A DNA stretch of 64,000 bases from JAKPAM01 sp047601745 (lineage in GTDB: Bacteria; Pseudomonadota; Gammaproteobacteria; Burkholderiales; Burkholderiaceae_E): assembly GCA_047601745.1 (NCBI GenBank), contig JASGIS010000001.1, positions 4,340,001-4,404,000 on the forward strand, read 5' to 3'. A program made the position numbers and the translations under genes. The notes beneath the pieces are model-generated. The model made no database searches. It worked only from the letters and a program-made list of their open reading frames with translations, and had not been told where the DNA came from. Positions within the stretch are counted from its first letter, which is position 1. The number at the start of each line of letters is the position of its first letter. Shown here piece after piece: positions 1 through 8,340 of the stretch.

Positions 1-1
1 G

Positions 2-286
2 CAGATCCGCGTCGGCGAATCGGGCGTCATCGAGGACGCCAAGTTCAAGACCTACGGCTGCGGCTCGGCGATCGCGTCGTCGTCGCTGGTGACCGAGTGG
101 GTCAAGGGCAAGACGCTGGACGAGGCGATGGCGATCCGCAACACGCAGATCGCCGAGGAACTGGCGCTGCCGCCGGTCAAGATCCATTGCTCGATCCTGG
201 CCGAGGACGCGATCAAGGCGGCGATCGACGATTACCGCCAGAAGCACGGCCTCGAGCAGCCCCAGGTGCGGCAGAAAGCGGCCTGA
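2..286 (+). CDS. iscU: Fe-S cluster scaffold IscU, C-terminal part (cut by window edge)
   Basis: This is the last 94 codons of the scaffold on which IscS and IscA/HscBA assemble and transfer Fe-S clusters in the cytoplasm. Two of the three cluster-ligand cysteines are visible, in YGCGSAIASSS and in KIHCSILAEDAIKAA. The first ligand cysteine lies off the left edge. The C-terminal tail after the DYRQKHG segment is a few residues longer than in E. coli. iscA starts 25 bp downstream, so this is the start of the visible ISC operon. The reading frame is open from base 2, so the true start is outside the window. Confidence 0.97.
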   Translation, partial: QIRVGESGVIEDAKFKTYGCGSAIASSSLVTEWVKGKTLDEAMAIRNTQIAEELALPPVKIHCSILAEDAIKAAIDDYRQKHGLEQPQVRQKAA

Positions 287-311
287 GCGGGCGCGCGAGC
301 AGGAGGATCGT

Positions 312-635
312 ATGGGTGTTTCGTTGACCGAGCGTGCGGCCGAGCACGTCTCGCGGTATCTGCAAAAGCGCGGCAAGGGTGTCGGTCTGCGCGTCGGCGT
401 CAAGACGACCGGCTGTTCCGGCCTGGCCTACAAGCTCGAGTATGCGGACGCCGTCAATCCCGAGGACATGCAGTTCGAGAGCCACGGGATCAAGGTGCTC
501 GTCGATCCGAAGAGCCTGCCGTACATCGAGGGCACCGAGCTCGATTTCGCCCGCGAAGGCTTGAACGAGGGATTCCGGTTCAACAATCCCAACGTCAAGA
601 GCGAGTGCGGTTGCGGAGAGTCGTTCCAGGTCTGA
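312..635 (+). CDS. iscA: Iron-sulfur cluster assembly protein IscA
   Basis: This is an A-type Fe-S carrier of 107 residues, the usual length. The three conserved cysteines are at 35 (TTGCSGLAY), 99 and 101 (ECGCGESF), the canonical C-X63-C-X-C pattern. The ATG follows an AGGAGG-type ribosome site (aggaggatcgt). It lies between iscU and hscB as in other beta/gamma-proteobacterial ISC operons. The next gene does not follow directly: a 127-bp gap with an intrinsic terminator-like hairpin intervenes. Confidence 0.98.
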   Translation: MGVSLTERAAEHVSRYLQKRGKGVGLRVGVKTTGCSGLAYKLEYADAVNPEDMQFESHGIKVLVDPKSLPYIEGTELDFAREGLNEGFRFNNPNVKSECGCGESFQV

Positions 636-725
636 GAGGCTGAGCGCCGGTTGGGCTTCACGGCGGGCGGCGGACATCCCCAACGGAGGCGCGGCGCTTT
701 CCGACGGGGCGTTCGCCGCGAGGCG

Positions 726-748
726 GGCGGCCGGTCGGCCGCCTTTTT
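726..748 (+). terminator. Intrinsic terminator or attenuator between iscA and hscB
   Basis: A GC-only inverted repeat (GGCGGCC at 726-732 and GGCCGCC at 737-743 around a 4-base loop) is followed immediately by five T residues (744-748). This is the classic form of a Rho-independent terminator. It lies between iscA and hscB, 15 bases before the chosen hscB start, and so would lower expression of hscB-hscA-fdx-iscX relative to iscRSUA. Alternatively it may be an RNA-processing or stability boundary. The hairpin is visible directly; its function is inference. Confidence 0.7.
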
Positions 749-762
749 CATTGCAGGGATCG

Positions 763-1293
763 ATGGATCGACTGAAGCAGAGTTTTTTCGAGTGGTTCGA
801 CCTGCCGGAGCGGTTCGCGATCGACGAGGCGACGCTGGACGCCGCCTATCGGCGCGTGCAGACGGCCGTCCATCCGGACCGTTTCGCGCAGGCGCCCGAG
901 CACGAACGCCGGCTGGCGATGCAGTGGGCGACGCAGGCCAACGAGGCGTATCGCACGCTGCGGGATCCGACGCGCCGCGCGCGCTACCTGTGCGAGCGGC
1001 ACGGTGTCGATCTGGGCATCGAGACCAATACGGCGATGGCGCCGGCGTTCCTGATGCGGCAGATGGAATGGCGCGAGCAGCTCGACGACGCGCGCGCGGC
1101 GGCCGATCTGGCGGCGATCGACGCGCTGGCCGATGAGCTCGAGGCGGCGCGGCGACAGATGCTGGACCGGATCGCGGCAACGCTCGACGAGCAGCGCGAT
1201 TTTCCGGCGGCCGGCGCGCAGGTGCGCGAACTGATGTTCATCGACCGCTTCGCACAGGACGTGCGCGATGCGATCGAACGGCTCGACCACTGA
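763..1293 (+). CDS. hscB: Fe-S co-chaperone HscB (J-domain protein)
   Basis: HscB brings loaded IscU to HscA and stimulates the HscA ATPase. The N-terminal J domain carries the HPD motif at residues 37-39 (TAVHPDRFAQ). The C-terminal part (about 90-176) is the helical IscU-binding domain. The length of 176 residues matches the family (about 171-176). I chose ATG 763, which has a GGGA-type site just upstream; a TTG at 751 is also in frame but would put four unusual residues ahead of the normal MDRLKQSFFEWFDL start. hscA follows after 48 bp. Confidence 0.96.
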   Translation: MDRLKQSFFEWFDLPERFAIDEATLDAAYRRVQTAVHPDRFAQAPEHERRLAMQWATQANEAYRTLRDPTRRARYLCERHGVDLGIETNTAMAPAFLMRQMEWREQLDDARAAADLAAIDALADELEAARRQMLDRIAATLDEQRDFPAAGAQVRELMFIDRFAQDVRDAIERLDH

Positions 1294-1341
1294 CGATCAC
1301 AACGACCGCTGAGTGGCGGGCCGACCACAACGATAACGAAC

Positions 1342-3222
1342 ATGGCTCTATTGCAGATTTCCGAACCGGGGATGTCCCCGGACCCGCACCAGCACAAGCG
1401 GGCGGTCGGCATCGACCTGGGCACCACGCATTCGCTGGTCGCGACCGTGCGCAGCGGCGTCGCCGAGGTCATCGAGGACGGTCGCGGCCACGCGCTGCTG
1501 CCGTCGATCGTCCATTACGGCGCCGACGGCAAGGTCGAGGTCGGGCAGACCGCCGCGCGGCACGCGGCGTCCGACCCGGGCAACACGATCATCTCGGTCA
1601 AGCGCCTGATGGGGCGCGGCTACGCCGAAGCGGCGGACCTCGTCGGTTCGACGTACGCGCTGATCGACGCGCCCGGCATGGTCAGGCTCGATACGCGCGC
1701 CGGCGCGCGCAGTCCGGTCGAGGTGTCGGCCGAGATCCTGAAGACGCTGCGCGAACGCGCGGAGCTGGCGCTCGGCGGCGATCTGGTCGGCGCCGTGATC
1801 ACCGTGCCCGCTTATTTCGACGACGCGCAGCGCCAGGCGACCAAGGACGCTGCGCAACTGGCCGGCATCGAGGTGCTGCGGCTGCTGAACGAGCCGACGG
1901 CCGCCGCGATCGCGTACGGTCTGGACGAGGGCGCCGAGGGCCTGTACGCGATCTACGACCTGGGCGGCGGCACGTTCGACATCTCCGTGCTTCGGCTGGC
2001 CAGGGGCGTGTTCGAGGTCATCGCGACCGGCGGCGACTCGGCGCTGGGCGGCGACGATTTCGACCGGCGCATCGTCGAATGGGCGGTGCACGAGGCCGGC
2101 ATCGACGGCGGCATGGCGTCGCTGTCGGCCAACGACCGGCGGCAACTGCAACTGGAAGCGCGCCGGGCCAAGGAGGCGTTGAGCACGCAGCCGCTGGTGA
2201 CGCTGCACGTCAAGCTGTCCGAGGCCAGTACCATCAAGCTCGCGCTGAGCCGCGAGCGCTTCGAGAGCCTGAGCGCCGATCTGCTCGAACGCACGCTGGC
2301 GAGCACGCGCCGCGCGTTGCGCGACGCCCGGCTCAAGGTCGACGAGGTGCAAGGCGTCGTGCTGGTCGGCGGATCGACGCGGATGCCGCAGGTGCGTGCG
2401 GCGCTCGAAGCGATGTTCGGCCGCGCGCCTTATGACGGTCTCGACCCGGACAAGGTGGTCGCGCTCGGCGCGGCCCGCCAGGCCAACCAGCTTGCCGGCA
2501 ACGCGGCCAGCGGCGACGAATGGCTGCTGCTCGACGTCATCCCGCTGTCGCTCGGCCTCGAGACGATGGGCGGGCTCGTCGAGCGCGTGATCCCCCGCAA
2601 CTCGACGATCCCGGTCGCGCGTTCGCAGGAGTTCACGACCTTCAAGGACGGTCAGACCGCGATGGCGCTGCACGTCGTGCAGGGTGAACGCGAGCTGGTC
2701 AGCGACTGCCGTTCGCTCGCGCGCTTCGAACTGCGCGGCATCCCGCCGATGAGCGCCGGCGCGGCACGGATCAGCGTGACGTTCCAGGTCGACGCCGACG
2801 GGTTGTTGTCGGTGTCGGCGTGCGAGCAGACTTCGGGCGCGCGCGCGTCGATCTCGGTCAAGCCGTCCTACGGGCTGACCGACGAGGAGATCACGCGGAT
2901 GCTGCAGGCCTCGTTCGGCGCCGCGCAGCAGGACATGCAGCTTCGCGCGCTGCGCGAGCAGCAGGTCGAGGCCGACCGGATGGTGCTGGCCGTGGGCAGC
3001 GCGCTGGCGACCGACGGCGACCTGTTGTCGGCCACCGAGCGCGAGGAGCTCGACCGGCTGACGCAGCGCCTCGCGCAGGCGCGCCAGGGTGATGACCACC
3101 TGGCGATCCGCAGCGCGATCGAGGCGCTGGCGGCCGGGACCGAGGCTTTCGCCGCCCGGCGGATGAACCGATCGATCGCGCGCGCGCTGACGGGCCGGCG
3201 GATCGACGAACTGGAGCAGTGA
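1342..3222 (+). CDS. hscA: Fe-S assembly chaperone HscA (Hsp70 family)
   Basis: This is a specialised Hsp70 that uses ATP to release clusters from IscU. The start MALLQISEPG is nearly identical to E. coli HscA, which fixes ATG 1342. The ATPase domain shows GIDLGTTHS (23-31) and the DLGGGTFDIS phosphate motif. The substrate-binding part has IPRNSTIPVAR and TFKDGQTAM. The length is 626 residues against 616 in E. coli. fdx starts 9 bp downstream, so the two are co-transcribed. Confidence 0.98.
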   Translation: MALLQISEPGMSPDPHQHKRAVGIDLGTTHSLVATVRSGVAEVIEDGRGHALLPSIVHYGADGKVEVGQTAARHAASDPGNTIISVKRLMGRGYAEAADLVGSTYALIDAPGMVRLDTRAGARSPVEVSAEILKTLRERAELALGGDLVGAVITVPAYFDDAQRQATKDAAQLAGIEVLRLLNEPTAAAIAYGLDEGAEGLYAIYDLGGGTFDISVLRLARGVFEVIATGGDSALGGDDFDRRIVEWAVHEAGIDGGMASLSANDRRQLQLEARRAKEALSTQPLVTLHVKLSEASTIKLALSRERFESLSADLLERTLASTRRALRDARLKVDEVQGVVLVGGSTRMPQVRAALEAMFGRAPYDGLDPDKVVALGAARQANQLAGNAASGDEWLLLDVIPLSLGLETMGGLVERVIPRNSTIPVARSQEFTTFKDGQTAMALHVVQGERELVSDCRSLARFELRGIPPMSAGAARISVTFQVDADGLLSVSACEQTSGARASISVKPSYGLTDEEITRMLQASFGAAQQDMQLRALREQQVEADRMVLAVGSALATDGDLLSATEREELDRLTQRLAQARQGDDHLAIRSAIEALAAGTEAFAARRMNRSIARALTGRRIDELEQ

Positions 3223-3231
3223 GGAAGCACG

Positions 3232-3564
3232 ATGCCGACCATCACGGTCATGCCGCACGATACCCTGTGTCCTCAGGGGGCGCGGTTCGAGGTGCCGACC
3301 GGCGCCAACGTCTGCGAGAGCCTGCTCGCGCATGCGATTCCGATCGAGCACGCCTGCGAATTGTCGTGCGCGTGCACGACCTGCCACGTGATCGTCCGCC
3401 AGGGTTTCGGTTCGCTCGAGCCGTCCGAGGAGAACGAGGACGACATGCTGGACAAGGCCTGGGGCCTGACGCCGCAGTCGCGGCTGTCGTGCCAGATCAC
3501 CGTGGCCGACCAGGACCTGACGATCGAGATCCCCAAGTACACGATCAATCACGCGCGCGAGTGA
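3232..3564 (+). CDS. fdx: ISC [2Fe-2S] ferredoxin
   Basis: This is an adrenodoxin-type [2Fe-2S] ferredoxin that supplies electrons to Fe-S cluster synthesis. The ligands Cys42, Cys48, Cys51 and Cys87 fall at exactly the E. coli Fdx positions (ACELSCACTTCHVIV and RLSCQIT). The length is 110 residues and the acidic helix EPSEENEDDMLDKAWGL typical of the family is present. It lies 9 bp after hscA. Confidence 0.98.
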   Translation: MPTITVMPHDTLCPQGARFEVPTGANVCESLLAHAIPIEHACELSCACTTCHVIVRQGFGSLEPSEENEDDMLDKAWGLTPQSRLSCQITVADQDLTIEIPKYTINHARE

Positions 3565-3638
3565 CGCGGCGCGCGCCCGCTGCTGACGACGCCGACGGCG
3601 GCCGGCGGGCGATGCACGAGAGACGAGAGGAAAGACCG

Positions 3639-3833
3639 ATGAAGTGGACCGATATTCAGGACATCGCCATCGAGCTGGCGCAGGCGCATCCGGACGTCGA
3701 TCCGCGCTCGATCCGTTTCACCGACCTGCACCGCTGGGTGATGGAGCTGCCCGGCTTCGACGACGATCCGAAGCGGGCCGGCGAGAAGGTGCTCGAGGCC
3801 TTGCAGCAGGCGTGGATCGACGAGATGGACTGA
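3639..3833 (+). CDS. iscX: Fe-S assembly protein IscX
   Basis: This small acidic protein of 64 residues binds IscS and modulates cluster assembly. The sequence begins MKWTDIQDIAIELA and contains FTDLHRWVMELPGFDDDP, the family signature. It is the last gene of the ISC operon, 74 bp after fdx. ATG 3639 has a GAGAGGAAAG site upstream. The convergent lysS begins about 100 bp further on, across a hairpin. Confidence 0.96.
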   Translation: MKWTDIQDIAIELAQAHPDVDPRSIRFTDLHRWVMELPGFDDDPKRAGEKVLEALQQAWIDEMD

Positions 3834-3858
3834 TCGTCGATCGACGATCGCGAAGACC

Positions 3859-3891
3859 AGCGCCTGCCGCCGATCGACGGCGTCAGGCGCT
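3859..3891. terminator. Bidirectional hairpin between iscX and lysS
   Basis: AGCGCCTG...CAGGCGCT encloses an inner CGCCG/CGGCG pair with a 5-base loop, giving about 13 bp of stem with one mismatch. It separates two convergent genes. There is no clear T-tract on either side, so a Rho-assisted or processing role is possible. Confidence 0.55.
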
Positions 3892-3930
3892 AAGCAGCCA
3901 GTGCCAAGCGGGCAGTGACAGTGGCCGCCG

Positions 3931-5469
3931 CTAAGCGGCCGGCGCGTCCAGCCGCTTGAGCGCCGGGAACAGGATCACGTCGCGGATGCTCGGGCTGTCG
4001 GTCAGCAGCATCATCAGCCGGTCGATGCCGATGCCGCAGCCGCCGGTCGGCGGCATGCCGTACTCGAGCGCGGTGATGAAGTCCGCGTCGTAGTACATCG
4101 CTTCCTCGTCGCCGGCCTCCTTGGCCTTGACCTGCTGCTGGAAGCGCTGCGCCTGATCTTCCGGGTCGTTGAGCTCGGAAAACCCGTTCGCGTATTCGCG
4201 GCCGGTGATGAACAGTTCGAAGCGCTCGGTGATCGACGGGTCGGCGTCGGACGCGCGGGCCAGCGGGCTGACCTCGACCGGGTAGTCGACGATGAAGGTC
4301 GGCTGCCACAGTTCCTTCTCGGCCACTTCTTCGAACAGCGCCAGTTGCAGCGCGCCGAGGCCGGCCTTGGCCAGCAGGCCGTGCTCGACGTCGACGCCGC
4401 GCGCCTTCAGCGCCGCACGCACGACCTCGCGATCATCCAGGTCCAGCGTGCGAACCGATTCGGGCACGCCGTGGCGGCGGATCGCCTCGACCATCGTCAG
4501 CCGCGCGAACGGCGGGCCGAGGTCGACCTCGCGGCCCTGGTAGGTGACGACGGTGCCGCCGGTCGCCGCGATCGCCGCGTCGCGGATCACCTGCTCGGTG
4601 AAGTCCATCAGCCAGCGGTAGTCCTTGTACGCGGCATAGAACTCCATCATCGTGAACTCGGGGTTGTGCCGCGTGCTGATGCCTTCGTTGCGGAAGCTGC
4701 GGTTGATCTCGAACACCCGGTCGAAGCCGCCGACGATGAGCCGTTTCAGGTAAAGCTCGGGCGCGATCCGCAGGAACATCTGCTGGTCGAGCGCGTTGTG
4801 ATGCGTGACGAAAGGCTTGGCCGCCGCGCCGCCGGGAATCGGATGCAGCATCGGCGTCTCGACCTCGATGAAGCCGTTGCCGGTCATGAACGCGCGGATG
4901 CCGGCCAGCGCCTTGCTGCGCGCCTCGAAGCGGCGGCGCGCCGACTCGTCGACGATCAGGTCGACGTAGCGCTGGCGGTACTTGACCTCCTGGTCGCTCA
5001 GTCCGTGGAACTTGTCGGGCAGCGGCCGCAGCGCCTTGGCGAGCAGGCGCACGCGCGAGCAGCGCAGCGACAGCTCGCCGGTCTTGGTCTTGAACATCCG
5101 GCCTTCGGCCGCGATGATGTCGCCCAGGTCCCAGTGCTTGAACGCTTCGTGCACGTCGGCGCCGACGCTGTCGTCGTTCATGAACAACTGCAGGCGTCCG
5201 CTGCTGTCCTGCAGCGTCGCGAACGTCGACTTGCCCATCACGCGCTTGAGCATCAGCCGGCCCGCCAGCGAGGTCTGGATCGGCTCGGCCTCGAGCGCCT
5301 CGCGCGAGGTCTCGCCGTAGCGTTCGATCAGCTCGGCCGCGCGGGCCGCCGGCTCGAAGTCGTTCGGGTAGGCGACGCCGGCCTCGCGCAGCGCGTCGAG
5401 CTTGGCGCGCCGCTCGGCGATGATCGGGCTGTCGTCGGGCGCCGGCGAAGGAGAGGTCGTTTCGGTCAT
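3931..5469 (-). CDS. lysS: Lysyl-tRNA synthetase, class II
   Basis: The enzyme charges tRNA-Lys with lysine. At 512 residues it has the usual layout: an N-terminal OB-fold anticodon-binding domain (about 60-170, with GRLMLKRVMGKSTFA), then the class II catalytic core with motif 2 (FRNEGISTRHNPEFTMMEFY) and motif 3 near the C terminus (GIDRLMMLL). It is the last gene of the rpfE-like-recJ-prfB-lysS transcription unit, starting 3 bp after the prfB stop. A prfB-lysS pair is common in proteobacteria. Confidence 0.98.
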   Translation of the reverse strand: MTETTSPSPAPDDSPIIAERRAKLDALREAGVAYPNDFEPAARAAELIERYGETSREALEAEPIQTSLAGRLMLKRVMGKSTFATLQDSSGRLQLFMNDDSVGADVHEAFKHWDLGDIIAAEGRMFKTKTGELSLRCSRVRLLAKALRPLPDKFHGLSDQEVKYRQRYVDLIVDESARRRFEARSKALAGIRAFMTGNGFIEVETPMLHPIPGGAAAKPFVTHHNALDQQMFLRIAPELYLKRLIVGGFDRVFEINRSFRNEGISTRHNPEFTMMEFYAAYKDYRWLMDFTEQVIRDAAIAATGGTVVTYQGREVDLGPPFARLTMVEAIRRHGVPESVRTLDLDDREVVRAALKARGVDVEHGLLAKAGLGALQLALFEEVAEKELWQPTFIVDYPVEVSPLARASDADPSITERFELFITGREYANGFSELNDPEDQAQRFQQQVKAKEAGDEEAMYYDADFITALEYGMPPTGGCGIGIDRLMMLLTDSPSIRDVILFPALKRLDAPAA

Positions 5470-5472
5470 GCG

Positions 5473-6577
5473 TCAGACGCCTTGTTTGAGGCTGGCGAAG
5501 ATGAAGTCGTCCAGATCGCCGTCGAGGACGGCGCGCGTGTTGCTGGTCTCGACGTTGGTGCGCAGGTCCTTGATCCGCGACTGGTCGAGCACGTACGAGC
5601 GGATCTGGTGGCCCCAGCCGATGTCGGTCTTGGCCGCTTCGACCTTGTCCTGCTCGGCGCGGCGCTTGCGCAGCTCCCATTCGTACAGCCGCGCGCGCAG
5701 CATGCTCATCGCCTCGTCGCGGTTGCGATGCTGCGAGCGGTCGTTCTGGCACTGGACGACGATGTTGGTCGGCAGGTGGGTGATCCGGACCGCCGATTCG
5801 GTCTTGTTCACGTGCTGCCCGCCGGCGCCCGAGGCCCGGTAGACGTCGATCCGCAGGTCGGCCGGGTTGATCTCGATCTCGATCGAGTCGTCGATCTCCG
5901 GATACACGTAGACCGACGCGAACGACGTGTGGCGGCCGCCGCTCGAATCGAACGGCGACTTGCGCACGAGCCGGTGCACGCCGGTCTCGGTACGCAGCGT
6001 GCCGTACGCGTAGTCGCCGCTGACCTTGACGGTCGCGCCCTTGACGCCGGCGATCTCGCCTTCGGATTCGTCGAGCAGCTCGGTCTTGAATCCGCGCCGT
6101 TCGCAGTAGCGCAGGTACTGGCGAAGCAGCATCGCGGCCCAGTCCTGGGCCTCGGTGCCGCCGGCGCCGGCCTGGATCTCGATGAAGCAGTTGTTGACGT
6201 CGGCCTCGTTGCTGAACATCCGCCGGAACTCGAGCTCGGCGACCTCGCGTTCGAGCTCGCGCGCGTCGGCCTCGACCGCTTGCAGCGTGTCGTCGTCGTC
6301 CTCGGCCTGCGCCATTTCGAGCAGGTCGGCGCTGTCGTTCAGGCCGGCGTCGATGCGGGTGACGCGCTCGACGATGTCCTCGAGCGATTTGCGCTCACGG
6401 CCGAGCGCCTGGGCGCGGGCCGGGTCGTTCCAGACGTCGGGCGCTTCGAGCAGGCCCGAGACTTCGGTCAGCCGGGCAGCCTTGTTGTCGAAGTCAAAGA
6501 TACCCCCGAAGTTCGCCGAGCCGCTTGCGCAGGTCGTCGATGAGGTTCGTCAGTTGGTTCAGGCGTTCAGCTTCCAT
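5473..6577 (-). CDS. prfB: Peptide chain release factor 2 (programmed +1 frameshift)
   Basis: RF2 terminates translation at UGA and UAA. The gene is in two frames: codons 1-27 run from ATG 6577 to CTT 6497, an in-frame TGA follows, and after skipping one T (6496) the frame continues from 6495 to the stop at 5473. The product is 367 residues (E. coli RF2 has 365). The shifted part shows the SPF tripeptide that reads the stop codon (RKSPFDSSGGRH) and the GGQ motif (SGAGGQHVNKTES). recJ ends 35 bp upstream and lysS follows after 3 bp. Confidence 0.97.
6493..6508 (-). promoter_or_regulatory. prfB autoregulatory frameshift site
   Basis: On the minus strand the bases read CGG GGG TAT CTT TGA C. 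This is the conserved RF2 recoding signal: an internal Shine-Dalgarno-like GGGGG three codons before the slippery CTT-TGA-C. Low RF2 stalls ribosomes at the UGA and promotes the +1 slip, so RF2 controls its own synthesis. The element differs from E. coli only by CGG in place of AGG. Confidence 0.95.
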
Positions 6578-6612
6578 GATGGTCGACCGGCAGGCGTTGG
6601 GAAAACCCTCGA

Positions 6613-8340
6613 TTATAAAGATTCGGGGGCGACGCCGACGACCATCAGTTGCACGGCGTCGCCGCCGCGGTAATCGTCGCGGACCAGCCGGTAGAACAGC
6701 CGGGCGCTGCGGCCCAGCGGCGCGACGTGGTCGAAGAAGATCGCGTTGAGCCGCCGGCCCCCCAGGCGCAGCGTCAGCCGCGAATGCCGCTCCTTGAGCA
6801 GCCGCTGCTCGATCACGTCGAACTCGTTGCAGAACAGCGGCTCCGGAAAGCCCTGGCCCCAGACGCAGGCGTCGATCGCGGCGACCAGCGCGGCGTCGAC
6901 GTGTTCGATCTCGAGCGGTCCGTCGGTCACCGTCTCGCGCTCGAACGCGGTCGGGTCGGCCAGTTCGCGCACGGCCGCATCGAAGGCCGCGCGGAACGCG
7001 TCGATGCCGTCGGCGCGCAACGACAGGCCGGCCGCCATCGCGTGGCCGCCGAAGCGGGCGAGCAGGTCCGGATGCCGTTTGCTGACCAGATCGAGCGCGT
7101 CGCGCAGGTGCAGGCCGGCGATCGAGCGTCCGGAGCCGCGCCAGAAGCCCGGCTCGCCGGCCGCCGGCGCCAGCGCGAACACCGGCCGGTGCAGACGGTC
7201 CTTGAGCCGGGATGCGACCAGGCCGATGATCCCCTCGTGCCAGTCGTCGCGGCGGACGACGACGCCGGCGGCTTCCGGGCCGATCTGCTGCGTGTCGAGC
7301 AGCGCCTGCTCGCGCATCTGCAGCTCGCGCTGGCGGCGTTCGCGGTTGATCGCGTCGAGCTGGGCGGCCAGCGCCATCGCGCGGTCCGGATCGTCGGTCA
7401 GCAGGCATTCGATGCCGACCGTGATGTCCTGCAGGCGCCCGGCCGCGTTGATCCGCGGGCCGACCGCGAAACCGAGGTCGGCGGTGACGCAGCGCCGGGC
7501 CTCGCGGCCGGCGACCTGCAGCAGCGCCAACAGGCCGGGCACCGCGCGCGCGGCGCGGATCCGGCGCATGCCGGCGTGCACGAGGATCCGGTTGTTGCGG
7601 TCGAGCCGGACCAGGTCGGCGACGGTCCCGAGCGCGACCAGGTCCAGCAGTTCCTGCAGCGCCGGCTCGGGCCGTGCCGCGAAGCGGCCGCGCGTGCGCA
7701 GCTCGGCGCGCAGCGCCAGCAGCACGTAGAAGGCCACGCCGACGCCGGCCAGGTGCTTGCTGGCGAAGCCGCAGCCGGGCTGGTTCGGGTTGACGATCGC
7801 CGCAGCCGACGGCAGGCGCTCGCCGGGCAGGTGATGGTCGGTGACGAGCACGGCGATGCCCAGCGCGGCCGCGCGCTCGACGCCGGCGAGGCTGGCGATG
7901 CCGTTGTCGACGGTCACGATCAGCGCCGGCAGCCGGTCCAGCCGCGGATGACGGGCGACCAGCTCGACGATCTCGGGGCTCAGTCCGTAGCCGTGCTCGA
8001 AGCGGTTGGGCACGATGTAGTCGACGACGGCGCCCATCGCGCGCAGGCCGCGGACCATCGCCGCGCAGGCGGTCGCGCCGTCGCAGTCATAGTCGGCGAC
8101 GACGACGATCGCTTGGCCGCGGTCGATCGTGTCGGCCAGCAGGCGGGCCGCGCCGTCGATGCCCGCGAGGCCTTCGGGAGGCAGCAGCGCGGCCGGCTGC
8201 AGCGCCAGCTCGTCGGGGCGCGCGACGCCGCGGGCGACGAACAGCCGCGCGACGACCGGGTGCAGGCCGGTCGCGGCCAGTTGCCGGACCGCATCGGCCG
8301 GCGCGGCGCGCGCGGTCACGCGAAGTGGTGTCTCAGGCAT
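6613..8340 (-). CDS. recJ: Single-stranded-DNA-specific exonuclease RecJ
   Basis: This is a 5'-3' exonuclease on single-stranded DNA used in RecF recombination and mismatch repair. It has 575 residues (E. coli 577). The DHH-family motifs are present: VVADYDCDGATA and TVDNG near the N terminus, VTDHHLPGE, and the DHHA1 part with GSGRSIAGLHLRDAL and RFGGHAMAAGL. ATG 8340 overlaps the upstream RpfE-like gene by 8 bases. The frame stays open further upstream, but the MPETPLRV start gives the normal length. Confidence 0.96.
   Translation of the reverse strand: MPETPLRVTARAAPADAVRQLAATGLHPVVARLFVARGVARPDELALQPAALLPPEGLAGIDGAARLLADTIDRGQAIVVVADYDCDGATACAAMVRGLRAMGAVVDYIVPNRFEHGYGLSPEIVELVARHPRLDRLPALIVTVDNGIASLAGVERAAALGIAVLVTDHHLPGERLPSAAAIVNPNQPGCGFASKHLAGVGVAFYVLLALRAELRTRGRFAARPEPALQELLDLVALGTVADLVRLDRNNRILVHAGMRRIRAARAVPGLLALLQVAGREARRCVTADLGFAVGPRINAAGRLQDITVGIECLLTDDPDRAMALAAQLDAINRERRQRELQMREQALLDTQQIGPEAAGVVVRRDDWHEGIIGLVASRLKDRLHRPVFALAPAAGEPGFWRGSGRSIAGLHLRDALDLVSKRHPDLLARFGGHAMAAGLSLRADGIDAFRAAFDAAVRELADPTAFERETVTDGPLEIEHVDAALVAAIDACVWGQGFPEPLFCNEFDVIEQRLLKERHSRLTLRLGGRRLNAIFFDHVAPLGRSARLFYRLVRDDYRGGDAVQLMVVGVAPESL

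Noticed and set aside
1348..3552. 734-codon open frame antisense to hscA and fdx
   Set aside because: The opposite strand encodes clear HscA and ferredoxin; the composition is that of a shadow.
4345..6543. 732-codon open frame antisense to lysS and prfB
   Set aside because: It is a mirror of high third-position GC in real minus-strand genes: rich in Arg/Ala/Val/Asp, without domains, and covering two well-identified genes including the RF2 frameshift.
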